Assembly: GCF_016595465.1 (NCBI RefSeq)
Contig: NZ_JAENIK010000008.1
Location: 1 to 64,000, forward strand
DNA: 64,000 bases
Reading direction: 5' to 3'
Source: Luteolibacter yonseiensis
GTDB lineage: Bacteria > Verrucomicrobiota > Verrucomicrobiia > Verrucomicrobiales > Akkermansiaceae
In this document: positions 1-10,500 of the stretch, piece after piece
How the letters are laid out: every line of letters starts with the position of its first letter
How positions within the stretch are numbered: the first letter of the stretch is position 1
Notes under the pieces: model-generated
The model's input: the letters and a program-made list of their open reading frames with translations, nothing else
What the model was told of the DNA's origin: nothing
Databases searched by the model: none
Program-made: the position numbers and the translations under genes

Positions 1-2
1 TC

Positions 3-1499
3 AACATCCGTGAATATCGCGTCACGGGCCCGGCGCGGCTGCCGCGGCTGGCGGTGGAGGAGGCGGTGTATCCGTATCTCGGGCCGGGGCGTTCGGCGGA
101 TGATGTGGAGGCGGCGCGGGTGGCCTTGGAAAAGGCGTATCACGACCGCGGTTTCCAGACGGTTTCGGTGGTGGTGCCGCAGCAGGATCCGCGGCGCGGG
201 GTGATCCGGCTGGAGGTGGCGGAGGCGAGGGTGGGGCGCCTGCGGGTCAATGGCGCGCGGTTTTTCCTGCCGAGCCGGATCAAGGCGGACGCTCCGTCGC
301 TGGCGGAGGGGAACGTGCCGGACATGAAGCGGGTGGAGAAGGAGATCGTGGCGCTCAACCGTCTGGCGGACCGCCGGGTGACGCCGGAGCTGCGCGCGGG
401 GGTGGTGCCGGGGACGGTGGACATCGATCTGAACGTGGAGGACAAGAATCCGCTGCATGGTTCGCTGGAGCTCAACAACCGTTACAGTTCGAACACGACG
501 CCGCTGCGGTTGAACGGGTCGCTGAGCCATGGCAATCTCTACCAGCTGGGGCATACGGGTGGTTTCAATTTCCAGGTGGCCCCGGAAAACACGGATGACG
601 CGAAGGTGTTCTCGGGTTATTATCTGGCGCGGGTTTCGGACAGCGTGAGCCTGATGCTGCAGGGCACCAAGCAGGACAGCGATGTGGCCATCGTCGGCGG
701 CTCGGCGAGCATCGGCCGCGGCCACACGGTGAGCCTGCAGGCGCTCATCGACCTGCCGTCACAGGACAAGTTTTACCAGACGCTGTCGCTGGGCCTCGAC
801 TACAAGCATTTCTCCGACGAGGTCGTTTCCCTGGGGAAGAAACAGTTCACCATCGATGAAACCGCCATCGAGTATTGGCCGCTTTCGGCGAATTACGGGG
901 CGACGTGGCTGGCGGAGAAGGCGTTCACGGAGGCGAATACCTCGCTGAACCTGCACCTGCGGGGCATCGGCAGCGGGGAGAGGGATTATGCGAACAAGCG
1001 TTACAACGCGGACGGGAGTTATGTGTTCCTGCGCGGGGATGTGGCGCACACGCGCGATCTGCGGGATGATTCGCAGCTTTTCGGCAAGGTGCAGTACCAG
1101 CTGGCGGACAAGCCGCTGGTGAACAACGAGCAGATCTCCGGCGGCGGCCTGGGGACGGTGCGGGGTTACCTGGAGGCGACGTCGCTGGGTGACAACGGTG
1201 TCTTCGGCACGGTGGAGTACCGCACGCGGCCGCTCACCGGCGGGTCCGAAGCGAAGCCTGGGACGACGCCCAACGAGTGGCGGTTCCATGGTTTCGTGGA
1301 TGCGGGGCTGGTGGGGATTTATGACCCGCTGCCGGGCCAGCGGAAGCGTTTCGGTCTGGCCAGCGCGGGCGCTGGGACGCGCTTCAAGTTCGCGGATCAT
1401 TACAACGGCTCGGTGGACCTGGCCGTGCCTTTCATCAGCCAGACGGACACGGAGTCCGGAGACGTCCGGGTGACCTTCCGTGGCTGGGCGGACTTCTGA
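3..1499 (+). CDS. Two-partner secretion transporter TpsB (FhaC/ShlB/HecB family), 5'-truncated by window edge
   Basis: Outer-membrane BamA-like transporter expected to export the TpsA protein encoded at the end of this locus. The reading frame is open from base 3, so the ATG at 54 is internal. What is missing is the signal peptide and probably only a short stretch before the first POTRA domain. Two POTRA-like units are visible (about residues 1-75 and 76-145 of the visible part), followed by a roughly 350-residue beta-barrel. The motif GTVRGYLE (codons near 1155-1178) matches the conserved VRGY tetrad of loop L6 in FhaC. The chain ends in phenylalanine, as many barrel proteins do. The stop lies 52 bases before the next start, consistent with one transcript. 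The family call is firm; the exact substrate is inferred from locus context. Confidence 0.9.
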   Translation, partial: NIREYRVTGPARLPRLAVEEAVYPYLGPGRSADDVEAARVALEKAYHDRGFQTVSVVVPQQDPRRGVIRLEVAEARVGRLRVNGARFFLPSRIKADAPSLAEGNVPDMKRVEKEIVALNRLADRRVTPELRAGVVPGTVDIDLNVEDKNPLHGSLELNNRYSSNTTPLRLNGSLSHGNLYQLGHTGGFNFQVAPENTDDAKVFSGYYLARVSDSVSLMLQGTKQDSDVAIVGGSASIGRGHTVSLQALIDLPSQDKFYQTLSLGLDYKHFSDEVVSLGKKQFTIDETAIEYWPLSANYGATWLAEKAFTEANTSLNLHLRGIGSGERDYANKRYNADGSYVFLRGDVAHTRDLRDDSQLFGKVQYQLADKPLVNNEQISGGGLGTVRGYLEATSLGDNGVFGTVEYRTRPLTGGSEAKPGTTPNEWRFHGFVDAGLVGIYDPLPGQRKRFGLASAGAGTRFKFADHYNGSVDLAVPFISQTDTESGDVRVTFRGWADF

Positions 1500-1551
1500 C
1501 CACCCCTTGCCCGCATCCGCCGACCTCCTTCATTTTCCTCATTTTTCCCAC

Positions 1552-3408
<1,857 letters not shown>

Positions 3409-3412
3409 GGAC

Positions 3413-3437
3413 AGGTCCCATAGGACCCATGGGACCT
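3413..3437. repeat. Inverted repeat AGGTCCCAT / ATGGGACCT
   Basis: A perfect 9-base inverted repeat with a 7-base loop lies in the short gap between the exbB-like and exbD-like genes. No T-run follows, so it is not a classical terminator. It may be an RNA stability or processing hairpin, or one copy of a dispersed palindromic repeat. Confidence 0.5.
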
Positions 3438-3487
3438 ATATCCTCCTCTTACCATCAACCATCAACTTCCAACCCTCAACCTCTTCC

Positions 3488-3892
3488 ATGGCCTCCGCCG
3501 ACGACAAAAGCTACGACGACATCAACGTCACCCCGATGGTGGACCTCTATCTGGTGCTGCTGCTCATCTTCATCATCATGACCACGGCGGGCGTGCAGGG
3601 GGTGAAGGTGAACCTGCCGAGCGCGAGCAAGGCGTCCTCGCCCAAGCTGGAGGCGCCCAAGACGCAGGCCATCACCATCGACAACCAGGGCAACATCAAG
3701 CTCAACACGTTCACCGTCACGCTGGCGGACCTGGAGACCAAGCTCGCCGCCATCAAGGCCGCCACGCCGGAGGTGCCCGTCGTCGTCCGCGGCGACCGCG
3801 CCAGCCAGTACCAGGGCGTCATGGACGTGCTCGACGTGCTCGGCCGCGTGGGCATCACCCAGATCGGCCTGGCCACCCAGCCGCCGAAGTAG
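3488..3892 (+). CDS. ExbD/TolR-type biopolymer transport protein
   Basis: This 134-residue protein has the ExbD/TolR layout: a short cytoplasmic start, DINVTPMVDLYLVLLLIF containing the proton-carrying Asp of the single transmembrane helix, and a periplasmic domain of about 100 residues. It is the partner of the upstream ExbB-like channel; in the family these convert proton-motive force into motion of TonB. The start ATG follows a C/A-rich leader with repeated CAACC units instead of a ribosome-binding site. The family call is firm. Confidence 0.93.
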   Translation: MASADDKSYDDINVTPMVDLYLVLLLIFIIMTTAGVQGVKVNLPSASKASSPKLEAPKTQAITIDNQGNIKLNTFTVTLADLETKLAAIKAATPEVPVVVRGDRASQYQGVMDVLDVLGRVGITQIGLATQPPK

Positions 3893-3993
3893 AAGCACTG
3901 AATCACAAGCATTGAATTCGAAACGAAGAACAGGCCTCCGCCTTCTTCCTCCAACTCTCAACCATCAACCATCCACTCTCCACTTCCTCCCAC

Positions 3994-4707
3994 ATGTCCC
4001 CACGCCCGCCATTCCCGCCGCCCGCGCGCAAGCCGTCCAAGCACCGCTTGCTGATCGGCATCATGCTCGCCGTCGTGCTGGTGGGGGGGCTCTTCTCCTT
4101 TTTGCTCAACGGTGGGAAAAACACGCGCAAGGCCGTGCCGCGCCAGGAAGTGGTCACCATCACGCTGCCACCGCCGCCGCCGCCACCGCCGCCGCCGCCG
4201 CCACCGAAGGTCGAGCCCCCGCCACAGGAGGACAAGCCGGAGGAGGAGCTCGTCGAGGAACAGCCCGTCGACCTGACGCCGCCGGACGAACCGGCGGAGG
4301 CCCCGCCGTCCGAAGACCTCGGCACCAACATCACCGGCGGCAACGGTCCCGACATGGGGCTCACCGCCGGCGGGGGCGGCGGCCGCGCCGGAGGCGGCAA
4401 GGGCGGCCTCGGCGGCGGGAACAAGTACGCCCGCTACTCGCTCTCCGCCAAGACCTCCATCGAGAACGCCCTGAGGAACGACCCGGTCACCCGCAAGGCC
4501 GTCATCAGCGGACTGACCCTCGAGTTCTGGCCCGGCGCCGACGGCACCATCACCCGCGCCCGCATCATCGGCTCCTCCGCCGGTTCGGATCTCGACCAGG
4601 CCGTCAGGCGCGTCCTCACCGGCCTGCAAACACCGCCCGCGGCCAGCGCCGCCGAAATGCCACCCTCCGTCAAAATCCGCATCAAAGCCCGCAAGCCCGG
4701 CAACTGA
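3994..4707 (+). CDS. TonB-like energy transducer with poly-proline linker
   Basis: The 237-residue protein has a short cytoplasmic start, one membrane anchor (LLIGIMLAVVLVGGLFSFLL, about residues 20-39), 13 consecutive prolines (about 59-71), an acidic Pro/Glu-rich spacer, a glycine-rich stretch and a C-terminal alpha/beta domain of about 90 residues. That is the TonB layout, and it directly follows ExbB- and ExbD-like genes. The C-terminal domain lacks the usual TonB YP motif, so the family assignment rests partly on context. Its outer-membrane partner is most likely the TpsB or the porin of this locus (inference). The poly-proline run predicts dependence on EF-P for translation. Confidence 0.78.
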   Translation: MSPRPPFPPPARKPSKHRLLIGIMLAVVLVGGLFSFLLNGGKNTRKAVPRQEVVTITLPPPPPPPPPPPPPKVEPPPQEDKPEEELVEEQPVDLTPPDEPAEAPPSEDLGTNITGGNGPDMGLTAGGGGGRAGGGKGGLGGGNKYARYSLSAKTSIENALRNDPVTRKAVISGLTLEFWPGADGTITRARIIGSSAGSDLDQAVRRVLTGLQTPPAASAAEMPPSVKIRIKARKPGN

Positions 4708-4725
4708 CACCTTTTCCCGTTCCCC

Positions 4726-6537
4726 ATGTCTTCCATCCGCCCCATCGCCGCCACCCTTTTGCTCGCCCTCGGCACCCCGCTCCACGCGCAGGAACCCGAC
4801 ATCGGCAGCGCGCCCGCCAACCCCTCCGAAGACGTGCCAGCTACGGAAACTCCCGTACTTCCACCCGGAGCCGCGGAGGAGCAGCCCGCCGCCCCCTCCA
4901 CCAACGTCACCGTCAACCTCATCGCCCGGCTCGTGGAAAAAGGCATCCTCGGCAAGGAGGAGGCCGCCGCCATGATCCAACAGGCCGAGGCCGAGGCACA
5001 GCAGGCGCTGCAAGCCCAGCAGGCCGCCGCGGCCGCCGCCGACATCGCCGCGCTGCCGCCCGAGCCCACCGCCGACGAGATGCGCGTCAGCTACATCCCC
5101 GAGGTGGTGAAGAACAACATGCGCGACGAGATCAAGCAGGAGCTCCTCGCCGAGGCCCGCGAACAGAAATGGAGCGAGAAACGCTACCCGGAATGGACCG
5201 ATAAATTCCGCCCCTTCGGCGACCTGCGCGGCCGTTACGAAGGAGTCTATTTCGGCGAGGGCAACGACAACACCGGCGCCTTCCCCAACTTCAACGCCAT
5301 CAACACCGGATCGCCCTTCGACACCTCCGGCACCCAGTTCTCCCCGCAATACAACGTCGACCAGGACCGCGAGCGCACCCGCCTGCGCGCCCGCGTCGGC
5401 ACCGACATCATGCTCGGGGACGGCTTCAACGGCGGCCTGCGCGTCGCCACCGGCGACACCAACAGCCCGACCTCGCCCAACCAGACGCTCGGCGGCTCCG
5501 GCGGGAATTTTTCCAAATACGCCATCTGGCTCGACCGCGCCTTCCTCAGCTACGACGCCGGTCCGGGCGATGGCGAGGAGCTCGTCTTCCTGATGGGCCG
5601 TTTCGACAACCCCTTCCTCTCCAGCGAAGTCCAGTGGGACGACGACCTCGGCTTCGACGGCCTCGCCGTGCGCGGGAAAGTCAGGCTCAACGACAAGGCC
5701 GGCACCTTCTTCACCGCCGGCTACTTCCCCGTCTACAACACCGACTTCAACTTCGCCTCCAACCAGCCCTCCAAGTTCGAAAGCACCGACAAGTGGCTCA
5801 CCGGCGCGCAGATCGGCATCGACTGGAAGATCACCGACGACCTCACCGCCAGGTTCGGCATCGCCTACTACGACTTCAGCAACATCTCGGGCAAGCTGTC
5901 CGACCCCTACACCCCGCTCACCGCCAGCGACGCCGGCAGCACCGACGGCACCCGGCCCGGCTTCGCCCAGCGCGGCAACACCTACATGGCCCTGCGCGAC
6001 ATCGTCCCCACCGCGGCCAACGACTTCGGCACCAAATACCAATACCAGTACTACGGCCTCGCCTCCGAATTCCGCAACCTCACCATCACCGGCAAGCTCG
6101 AATACGACGCCTACGACCCCGTCCGCCTCGCCCTCGCCGGAGAAGTCACCAAGAACATCGCCTTCGACAACGGCGCCATCGGCAAAAAGGCCGTCAACAA
6201 CCGCGGTCCCGGCTCCGCCGGCAAGGCCGGCGAGTTCGAAGGCGGAGACACCGCCTGGAACCTCGCCTTCACCGTCGGCAAGCCCGCCATGGAACAATTC
6301 GGCGACTGGCAGGCCGGCTTCGGCTACCGCTACGTCGAGAGCGACGCGGTCGTCGACGGCTTCACCGACTCCGACTTCGGCGGCGGAGGCACCAACGTCC
6401 AGGGCTTCCTGCTCGGCGGCAGCATGGCCGTCAGCCCCGCCGTGCGCGTCGGCCTCAAATGGATGAGCAGCGACGAGATCATCGGCTCCCCGCTGAGCAC
6501 CGACACCCTGCAGTTCGACATCAACGCCAAGTTCTAA
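4726..6537 (+). CDS. Putative outer-membrane porin (large putative-porin family)
   Basis: This is a 603-residue exported beta-barrel protein. A signal peptide ends near residue 22 (LHAQ), followed by a Pro/Ala-rich segment and an Ala/Gln/Glu-rich coiled-coil region (about 65-110). A barrel of about 430 residues begins at FRPFGDLRGRYEG and has alternating strands such as LTARFGIAYYDFS. The architecture resembles the 'putative porin' family common in Verrucomicrobiota and some Proteobacteria. It sits 18 bases after the TonB-like gene and before the coiled-coil gene, so it is part of the secretion-linked locus. Whether it is a nutrient channel or an accessory of the secretion machine cannot be told from sequence. 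Confidence 0.82.
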   Translation: MSSIRPIAATLLLALGTPLHAQEPDIGSAPANPSEDVPATETPVLPPGAAEEQPAAPSTNVTVNLIARLVEKGILGKEEAAAMIQQAEAEAQQALQAQQAAAAAADIAALPPEPTADEMRVSYIPEVVKNNMRDEIKQELLAEAREQKWSEKRYPEWTDKFRPFGDLRGRYEGVYFGEGNDNTGAFPNFNAINTGSPFDTSGTQFSPQYNVDQDRERTRLRARVGTDIMLGDGFNGGLRVATGDTNSPTSPNQTLGGSGGNFSKYAIWLDRAFLSYDAGPGDGEELVFLMGRFDNPFLSSEVQWDDDLGFDGLAVRGKVRLNDKAGTFFTAGYFPVYNTDFNFASNQPSKFESTDKWLTGAQIGIDWKITDDLTARFGIAYYDFSNISGKLSDPYTPLTASDAGSTDGTRPGFAQRGNTYMALRDIVPTAANDFGTKYQYQYYGLASEFRNLTITGKLEYDAYDPVRLALAGEVTKNIAFDNGAIGKKAVNNRGPGSAGKAGEFEGGDTAWNLAFTVGKPAMEQFGDWQAGFGYRYVESDAVVDGFTDSDFGGGGTNVQGFLLGGSMAVSPAVRVGLKWMSSDEIIGSPLSTDTLQFDINAKF

Positions 6538-6546
6538 CAACCGGTC

Positions 6547-7206
6547 ATGAAACTCCTCAAAGCCATCCTCCTCCTCGGCGCCGCGCTGCCCTCGCTCCTC
6601 CACGCCGCCGAAGAACCCGATCCGGGCCTCAAGCTGCGCGAGCAGCTCCGCGCCGTCACCCTCCAGCTGCGCACCGCCCAGACCGAGGGAGCCAACGCCC
6701 AGGCCGCCGCCGCCGCCGCCGACCAGAAATCCAAGGACCTCGCCGCGAAGATCGAGACGCTCGAGAAACGCGGCGCCGCCCTCGAAAAGAAAGCCCTCGC
6801 CGACAAGACCGCGTCCGAGCAATCCACCGCCGCGCTTGAAAAGAAGGTCGCCGACCGCGACGCCAGCCTCGCCCAGCACAAGGAAGCCCTCCTCAAATGG
6901 AAGGACGGCTACGAAAAAGCCGCCGCCACCGCCACCGCGAAGGAACAGGAACGCGCCCGCCTCGCCGGAGAACTCACCGCCGCGAAAAACACCCTCGCCG
7001 ACCGCGAGCGCAAGAACATCGCCCTCTTCAACACCGCCACCGAGATCCTCGACAAGTTCGAGAACTACTCCCTCGGCAAGGCCCTCGCCGCGCGCGAGCC
7101 GTTCATCGGCACCACCCGCGTCAAGGTCGAGAACCTCGTCCAGGGCTACAAGGACCGGATCCTCGACAACCGCATCGCCGCCCCCGCCGCCGGCAAGGCC
7201 CCGTGA
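6547..7206 (+). CDS. Exported coiled-coil protein of unknown function
   Basis: The 219-residue protein begins with a signal peptide (MKLLKAILLLGAALPSLLHA). About 150 residues of continuous Ala/Glu/Lys-rich heptads follow, then a short non-coiled C-terminal part containing LDKFENYSLGKALAAREPFIG. I do not recognise a named family. It is 9 bases from the porin stop and is the last gene before tpsA, so it is probably co-transcribed. A periplasmic holdase or spacer for the very long TpsA polypeptide is one possibility, purely by inference. Confidence 0.75.
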   Translation: MKLLKAILLLGAALPSLLHAAEEPDPGLKLREQLRAVTLQLRTAQTEGANAQAAAAAADQKSKDLAAKIETLEKRGAALEKKALADKTASEQSTAALEKKVADRDASLAQHKEALLKWKDGYEKAAATATAKEQERARLAGELTAAKNTLADRERKNIALFNTATEILDKFENYSLGKALAAREPFIGTTRVKVENLVQGYKDRILDNRIAAPAAGKAP

Positions 7207-7224
7207 CCGTGACATGCCGGAAAG

Positions 7225-7269
7225 CATATCTTAAAAACATATCATTAAAAGATGACATAAAGATGACAA
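7225..7269 (+). promoter_or_regulatory. AT-rich putative promoter/operator with two direct-repeat pairs
   Basis: CATATC occurs at 7225-7230 and 7238-7243. AAAGATGACA occurs in tandem at 7248-7257 and 7259-7268, one helical turn apart. Helically phased repeats in an AT-rich island upstream of the giant tpsA gene suggest a regulator-binding site or separate promoter. No sigma-70 boxes are clear. Confidence 0.4.
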
Positions 7270-7283
7270 AAACATGATGAAGG

Positions 7284-7313
7284 TGATCCAAGGCCGCCCC
7301 CGGCGGCGGATCA
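7284..7313. other. Hairpin upstream of tpsA
   Basis: TGATCC pairs with GGATCA and CCGCC with GGCGG around a CCC loop, giving an 11-base-pair stem with one internal bulge. There is no T-run. It could terminate or attenuate the upstream genes, or stabilise the tpsA leader. Confidence 0.45.
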
Positions 7314-7530
7314 TCCGAGTTATGGAAAGACAGGGCGCGCGCTCCCCCGCCGGAGCCCGCGCTCTTCCCGCCGGAAACAGGGAAAACCATCACACCCCGC
7401 CACCCGCCATCCGGCGGAAGCCCCTCCGCCGATCACCGGCCATAAGTCACCCGGCCACCGGCCACCCGGCACCCCTCCAACCACCGCCGCCCGACGGCAC
7501 CCACTCTCCACCGCACCCCGGCCCACCAGC

Positions 7531-10500
7531 ATGAAACCCCGCCGCCACCACCGCGCCACCGGCCTCTTCGGCACCACCTTCAAATACGGCGTCCCCGTCT
7601 TCATCGGCTTCACCTTCGCCATCACCGGGCTCACCGCGGACGCCGGAGACATCCTGCGGGGAGGCAGCCCGCGCTCCGGGAAATCCGCGCGCGCCACCGC
7701 CGGCGCGCCCACCCCCGCCGCCACCGACGCCGCGCGCGCCAGCGCGAAAGACACCCTCGCGCGCACCACCCGGACCCTCGCCGCCGTCCGCAACCTTCAG
7801 AACGCCGCGCGCGACGCCGCCATCCGCAACGGCGCCAACAACCTCGGCAAGAACCCCAACCGCCCCACCGTCACCCTGCCCAACGTCCCCAACGGCCTCG
7901 GCGCCGGCGGGCTCGACCTCGGCACCGTCACCGGCGCGCACAACCCCGTGCAGGCCGTCAAGGACGGCAGGACCACCGTCACCATCAAGCAGACCACCCA
8001 GCAGGCGCTGCTCGGATGGAAGACGATGAACGTCGGCAAGAAAACCACGCTGAACTTCGACCAGAAAGCCGGCGGGGCGGACGCGGGCAAATGGATCGCC
8101 TTCAACAAGATCACCGACCCCAGCGGCAACCCGACGCAGATCCTCGGCAACATCAAGGCGGACGGCCAGGTGTACATCATCAACCCGAACGGGATCATCT
8201 TCGGCGGCGGCAGCCAGGTCAACGCGCGGGCGCTGACGGCGTCGAGCCTTCCGATCAACGACAACCTCATCGGCCGCGGCCTGCTCAACAACCCGGACGC
8301 GCAGTTCCTTTTCAGCGGGCTCGCCATTCCCGCGGGCATCAACGGCACTCCCGGATTCACTCCGGACAAACCGCTGACCGCCGATGGAAAATACGGCGAT
8401 GTCATCGTCCAGGCCGGAGCCATCCTGAAAAGCCCGAGCGGAGCGGAAAAGACCGGTGGCAGAATCACACTGGTCGGTCCCAATGTTTCCAACGCGGGCA
8501 CCATCCTCACGCCTGACGGCCAGACGATCCTCGCGGCGGGTCTGCAGGTGGGATTCGAAGGCCACGCCACCTCGGACGCCAGCCTGCGCGGGCTGGATGT
8601 GTTCGTGGGTGCCGTCGCGGATCCGGTGGCGGGACGTTATGCGGGAACGGTGAGCCAGACCGGCATCATCGAATCCGAGCGCGGCGCCATCACCATCGGC
8701 GGGCGAGACATCCAGCTGGATGGCATGTTGCGAAGCACCACCTCCGTCGCGCTCAACGGCCGCATCGACATCCAGAGCTCCTACAACGCGGTTGCCAACC
8801 GTGCCACGGCCCTTTCCACCGGCGCGTTGTTCCTTCACAAGGACAGCGGCTCGCTGACCCTGGGAGAAAACAGCGTCATCAGCATCCTGCCCGAGTATGA
8901 CAGCAAGGAGACGACCATCGGGACAGAGCTGGCGCTCAAGTCCCAGATCAACCTGTCAGGAAAAGTCATCCACCTCGGCGTCGACTCGCTGATCACCGCC
9001 CCCAGTGCGAACGTGTCCGTGACAGCAGGCACGTGGCATTATGACACGACAGGAGCATCCCCGACCTCCACCCTGGTAAAAGCGGGCGGGCAGGTATATC
9101 TTGACCGGGGTGCGGTGATCGACGTGGGCGGCTCCAGGGACGTGGAGGCACCCGTCTCCCAAAACATCATCTCGCTCGACCTGCGCGGTGCGGAACTCGC
9201 GGATTCACCGCTGCAGCGGGCCGGAAAACTGAGGAACCAAACGATCTATGTGGATATCCGGGATGCCGGAATCTACCAAGGCAAGCAATGGATCGGCACT
9301 CCGCTGGCGAATGTCGCGGGGTTCGCCAACATCATCCAACGGACGGTGGGCCAGCTGACGGTCGCAGGCGGCACGGTGAACCTGAGCGCGGGCGACTCGA
9401 TCGTGACGGCGGCAGGCTCGAAAATCGACGTTTCCGGGGGTTCCACCTTTTTCAAGGGAGGCATGGTCCGCACCACCCAGCTCATGACCGGCGGGAGACT
9501 GGTGGACATCAGCCAAGCGACTCCGGATGTCGTCTACGACGGAATTTTCGACGGCACGTTCACGGATTCCAACACGAAGTTCGGAGTCTCCAAGGTCTAC
9601 CATTCCCTGCTCGCACCCGCAGGCTACCGCTACGAGGCGGACTCCACCCAGGGAGCGGCGGGCGGAAAGCTGAAGATCACCGCGCCATCGATGGCGCTGG
9701 ACGGCAGGTTCGACGGCAGCACGATCGTCGGCGAAAAACAACGGACCACCCCGCCGGTGGGAAGCTCGCTTTCCCTGGCATTCACTGCGACGGACACCAG
9801 CTACCCCACGCTGCCGACCCATGCCCCGGCGGCACCGCGGATCACCTTCTCCAACACTCCCGGACAGACCGCCGCGGCGGCGTTCGGTGTCGATTCCAAC
9901 GGAGATCCGCTGGATCTCTCGGACGAGCGGAAATCCTCCGTGGTTCTCGCGGACGATCTGCTGACCGGACAAGGCTTCGGCACACTGGACATCAGCAACC
10001 GCGGCGGGGAGATCATCGTTCCTGAGAATGTGACGCTTGCCGCGCCGAACGGTGGCACCATCACGCTCGCGGCTTCGAACATCACCGTTGACGGCAGCAT
10101 CCAGGCGAGAAGCGGCAATGTTTCCCTCACCACCCACGGATTGAGTTACGACGAGGTGAACGTGATCCAGAACTCCGTTCCATCCCCCACCCCGCCAAAG
10201 GTTCAGGAAGGACGGGGCGTCTTCAAGCTGGGCGGCAATGGCAGCATCATCGTTTCCGGACTGGTGGTGGATGACCGTGAGACCATCGGCATGCCCACCG
10301 TCTCGCCCGTGACCCTCGGCGGGGGTTCCGTCTCCATCACCGGATATTCCGTGGATCTCGCACAAGGCGGAACCATCGACGTCTCCGGAGGCGCGACGAT
10401 CAGCGGCACCGGGTCGAAAAGCTATGGGAACGGAGGCACCCTCTCCATCACCGCAGGCAGAGAACCGGGATTCTCCTCCACGCTCGGCGGCGTATTGAAC

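Larger units (their letters stand above)
7207..7530. other. Gene-free leader region upstream of tpsA
   Basis: The 324 bases have no credible coding capacity. The first part (about 7224-7280) is strongly AT-rich in an otherwise very GC-rich locus. A hairpin follows at 7284-7313. Bases 7320-7530 are a C-rich, purine-poor leader running directly into the tpsA start, with no Shine-Dalgarno sequence. Confidence 0.6.

Noticed and set aside
3958-7227. Open minus-strand frame of 1089 codons
   Set aside because: It is the shadow of the TonB-like, porin and coiled-coil genes. Gly/Val/Glu-rich composition from antisense GC-rich codons, no motifs, no start context.
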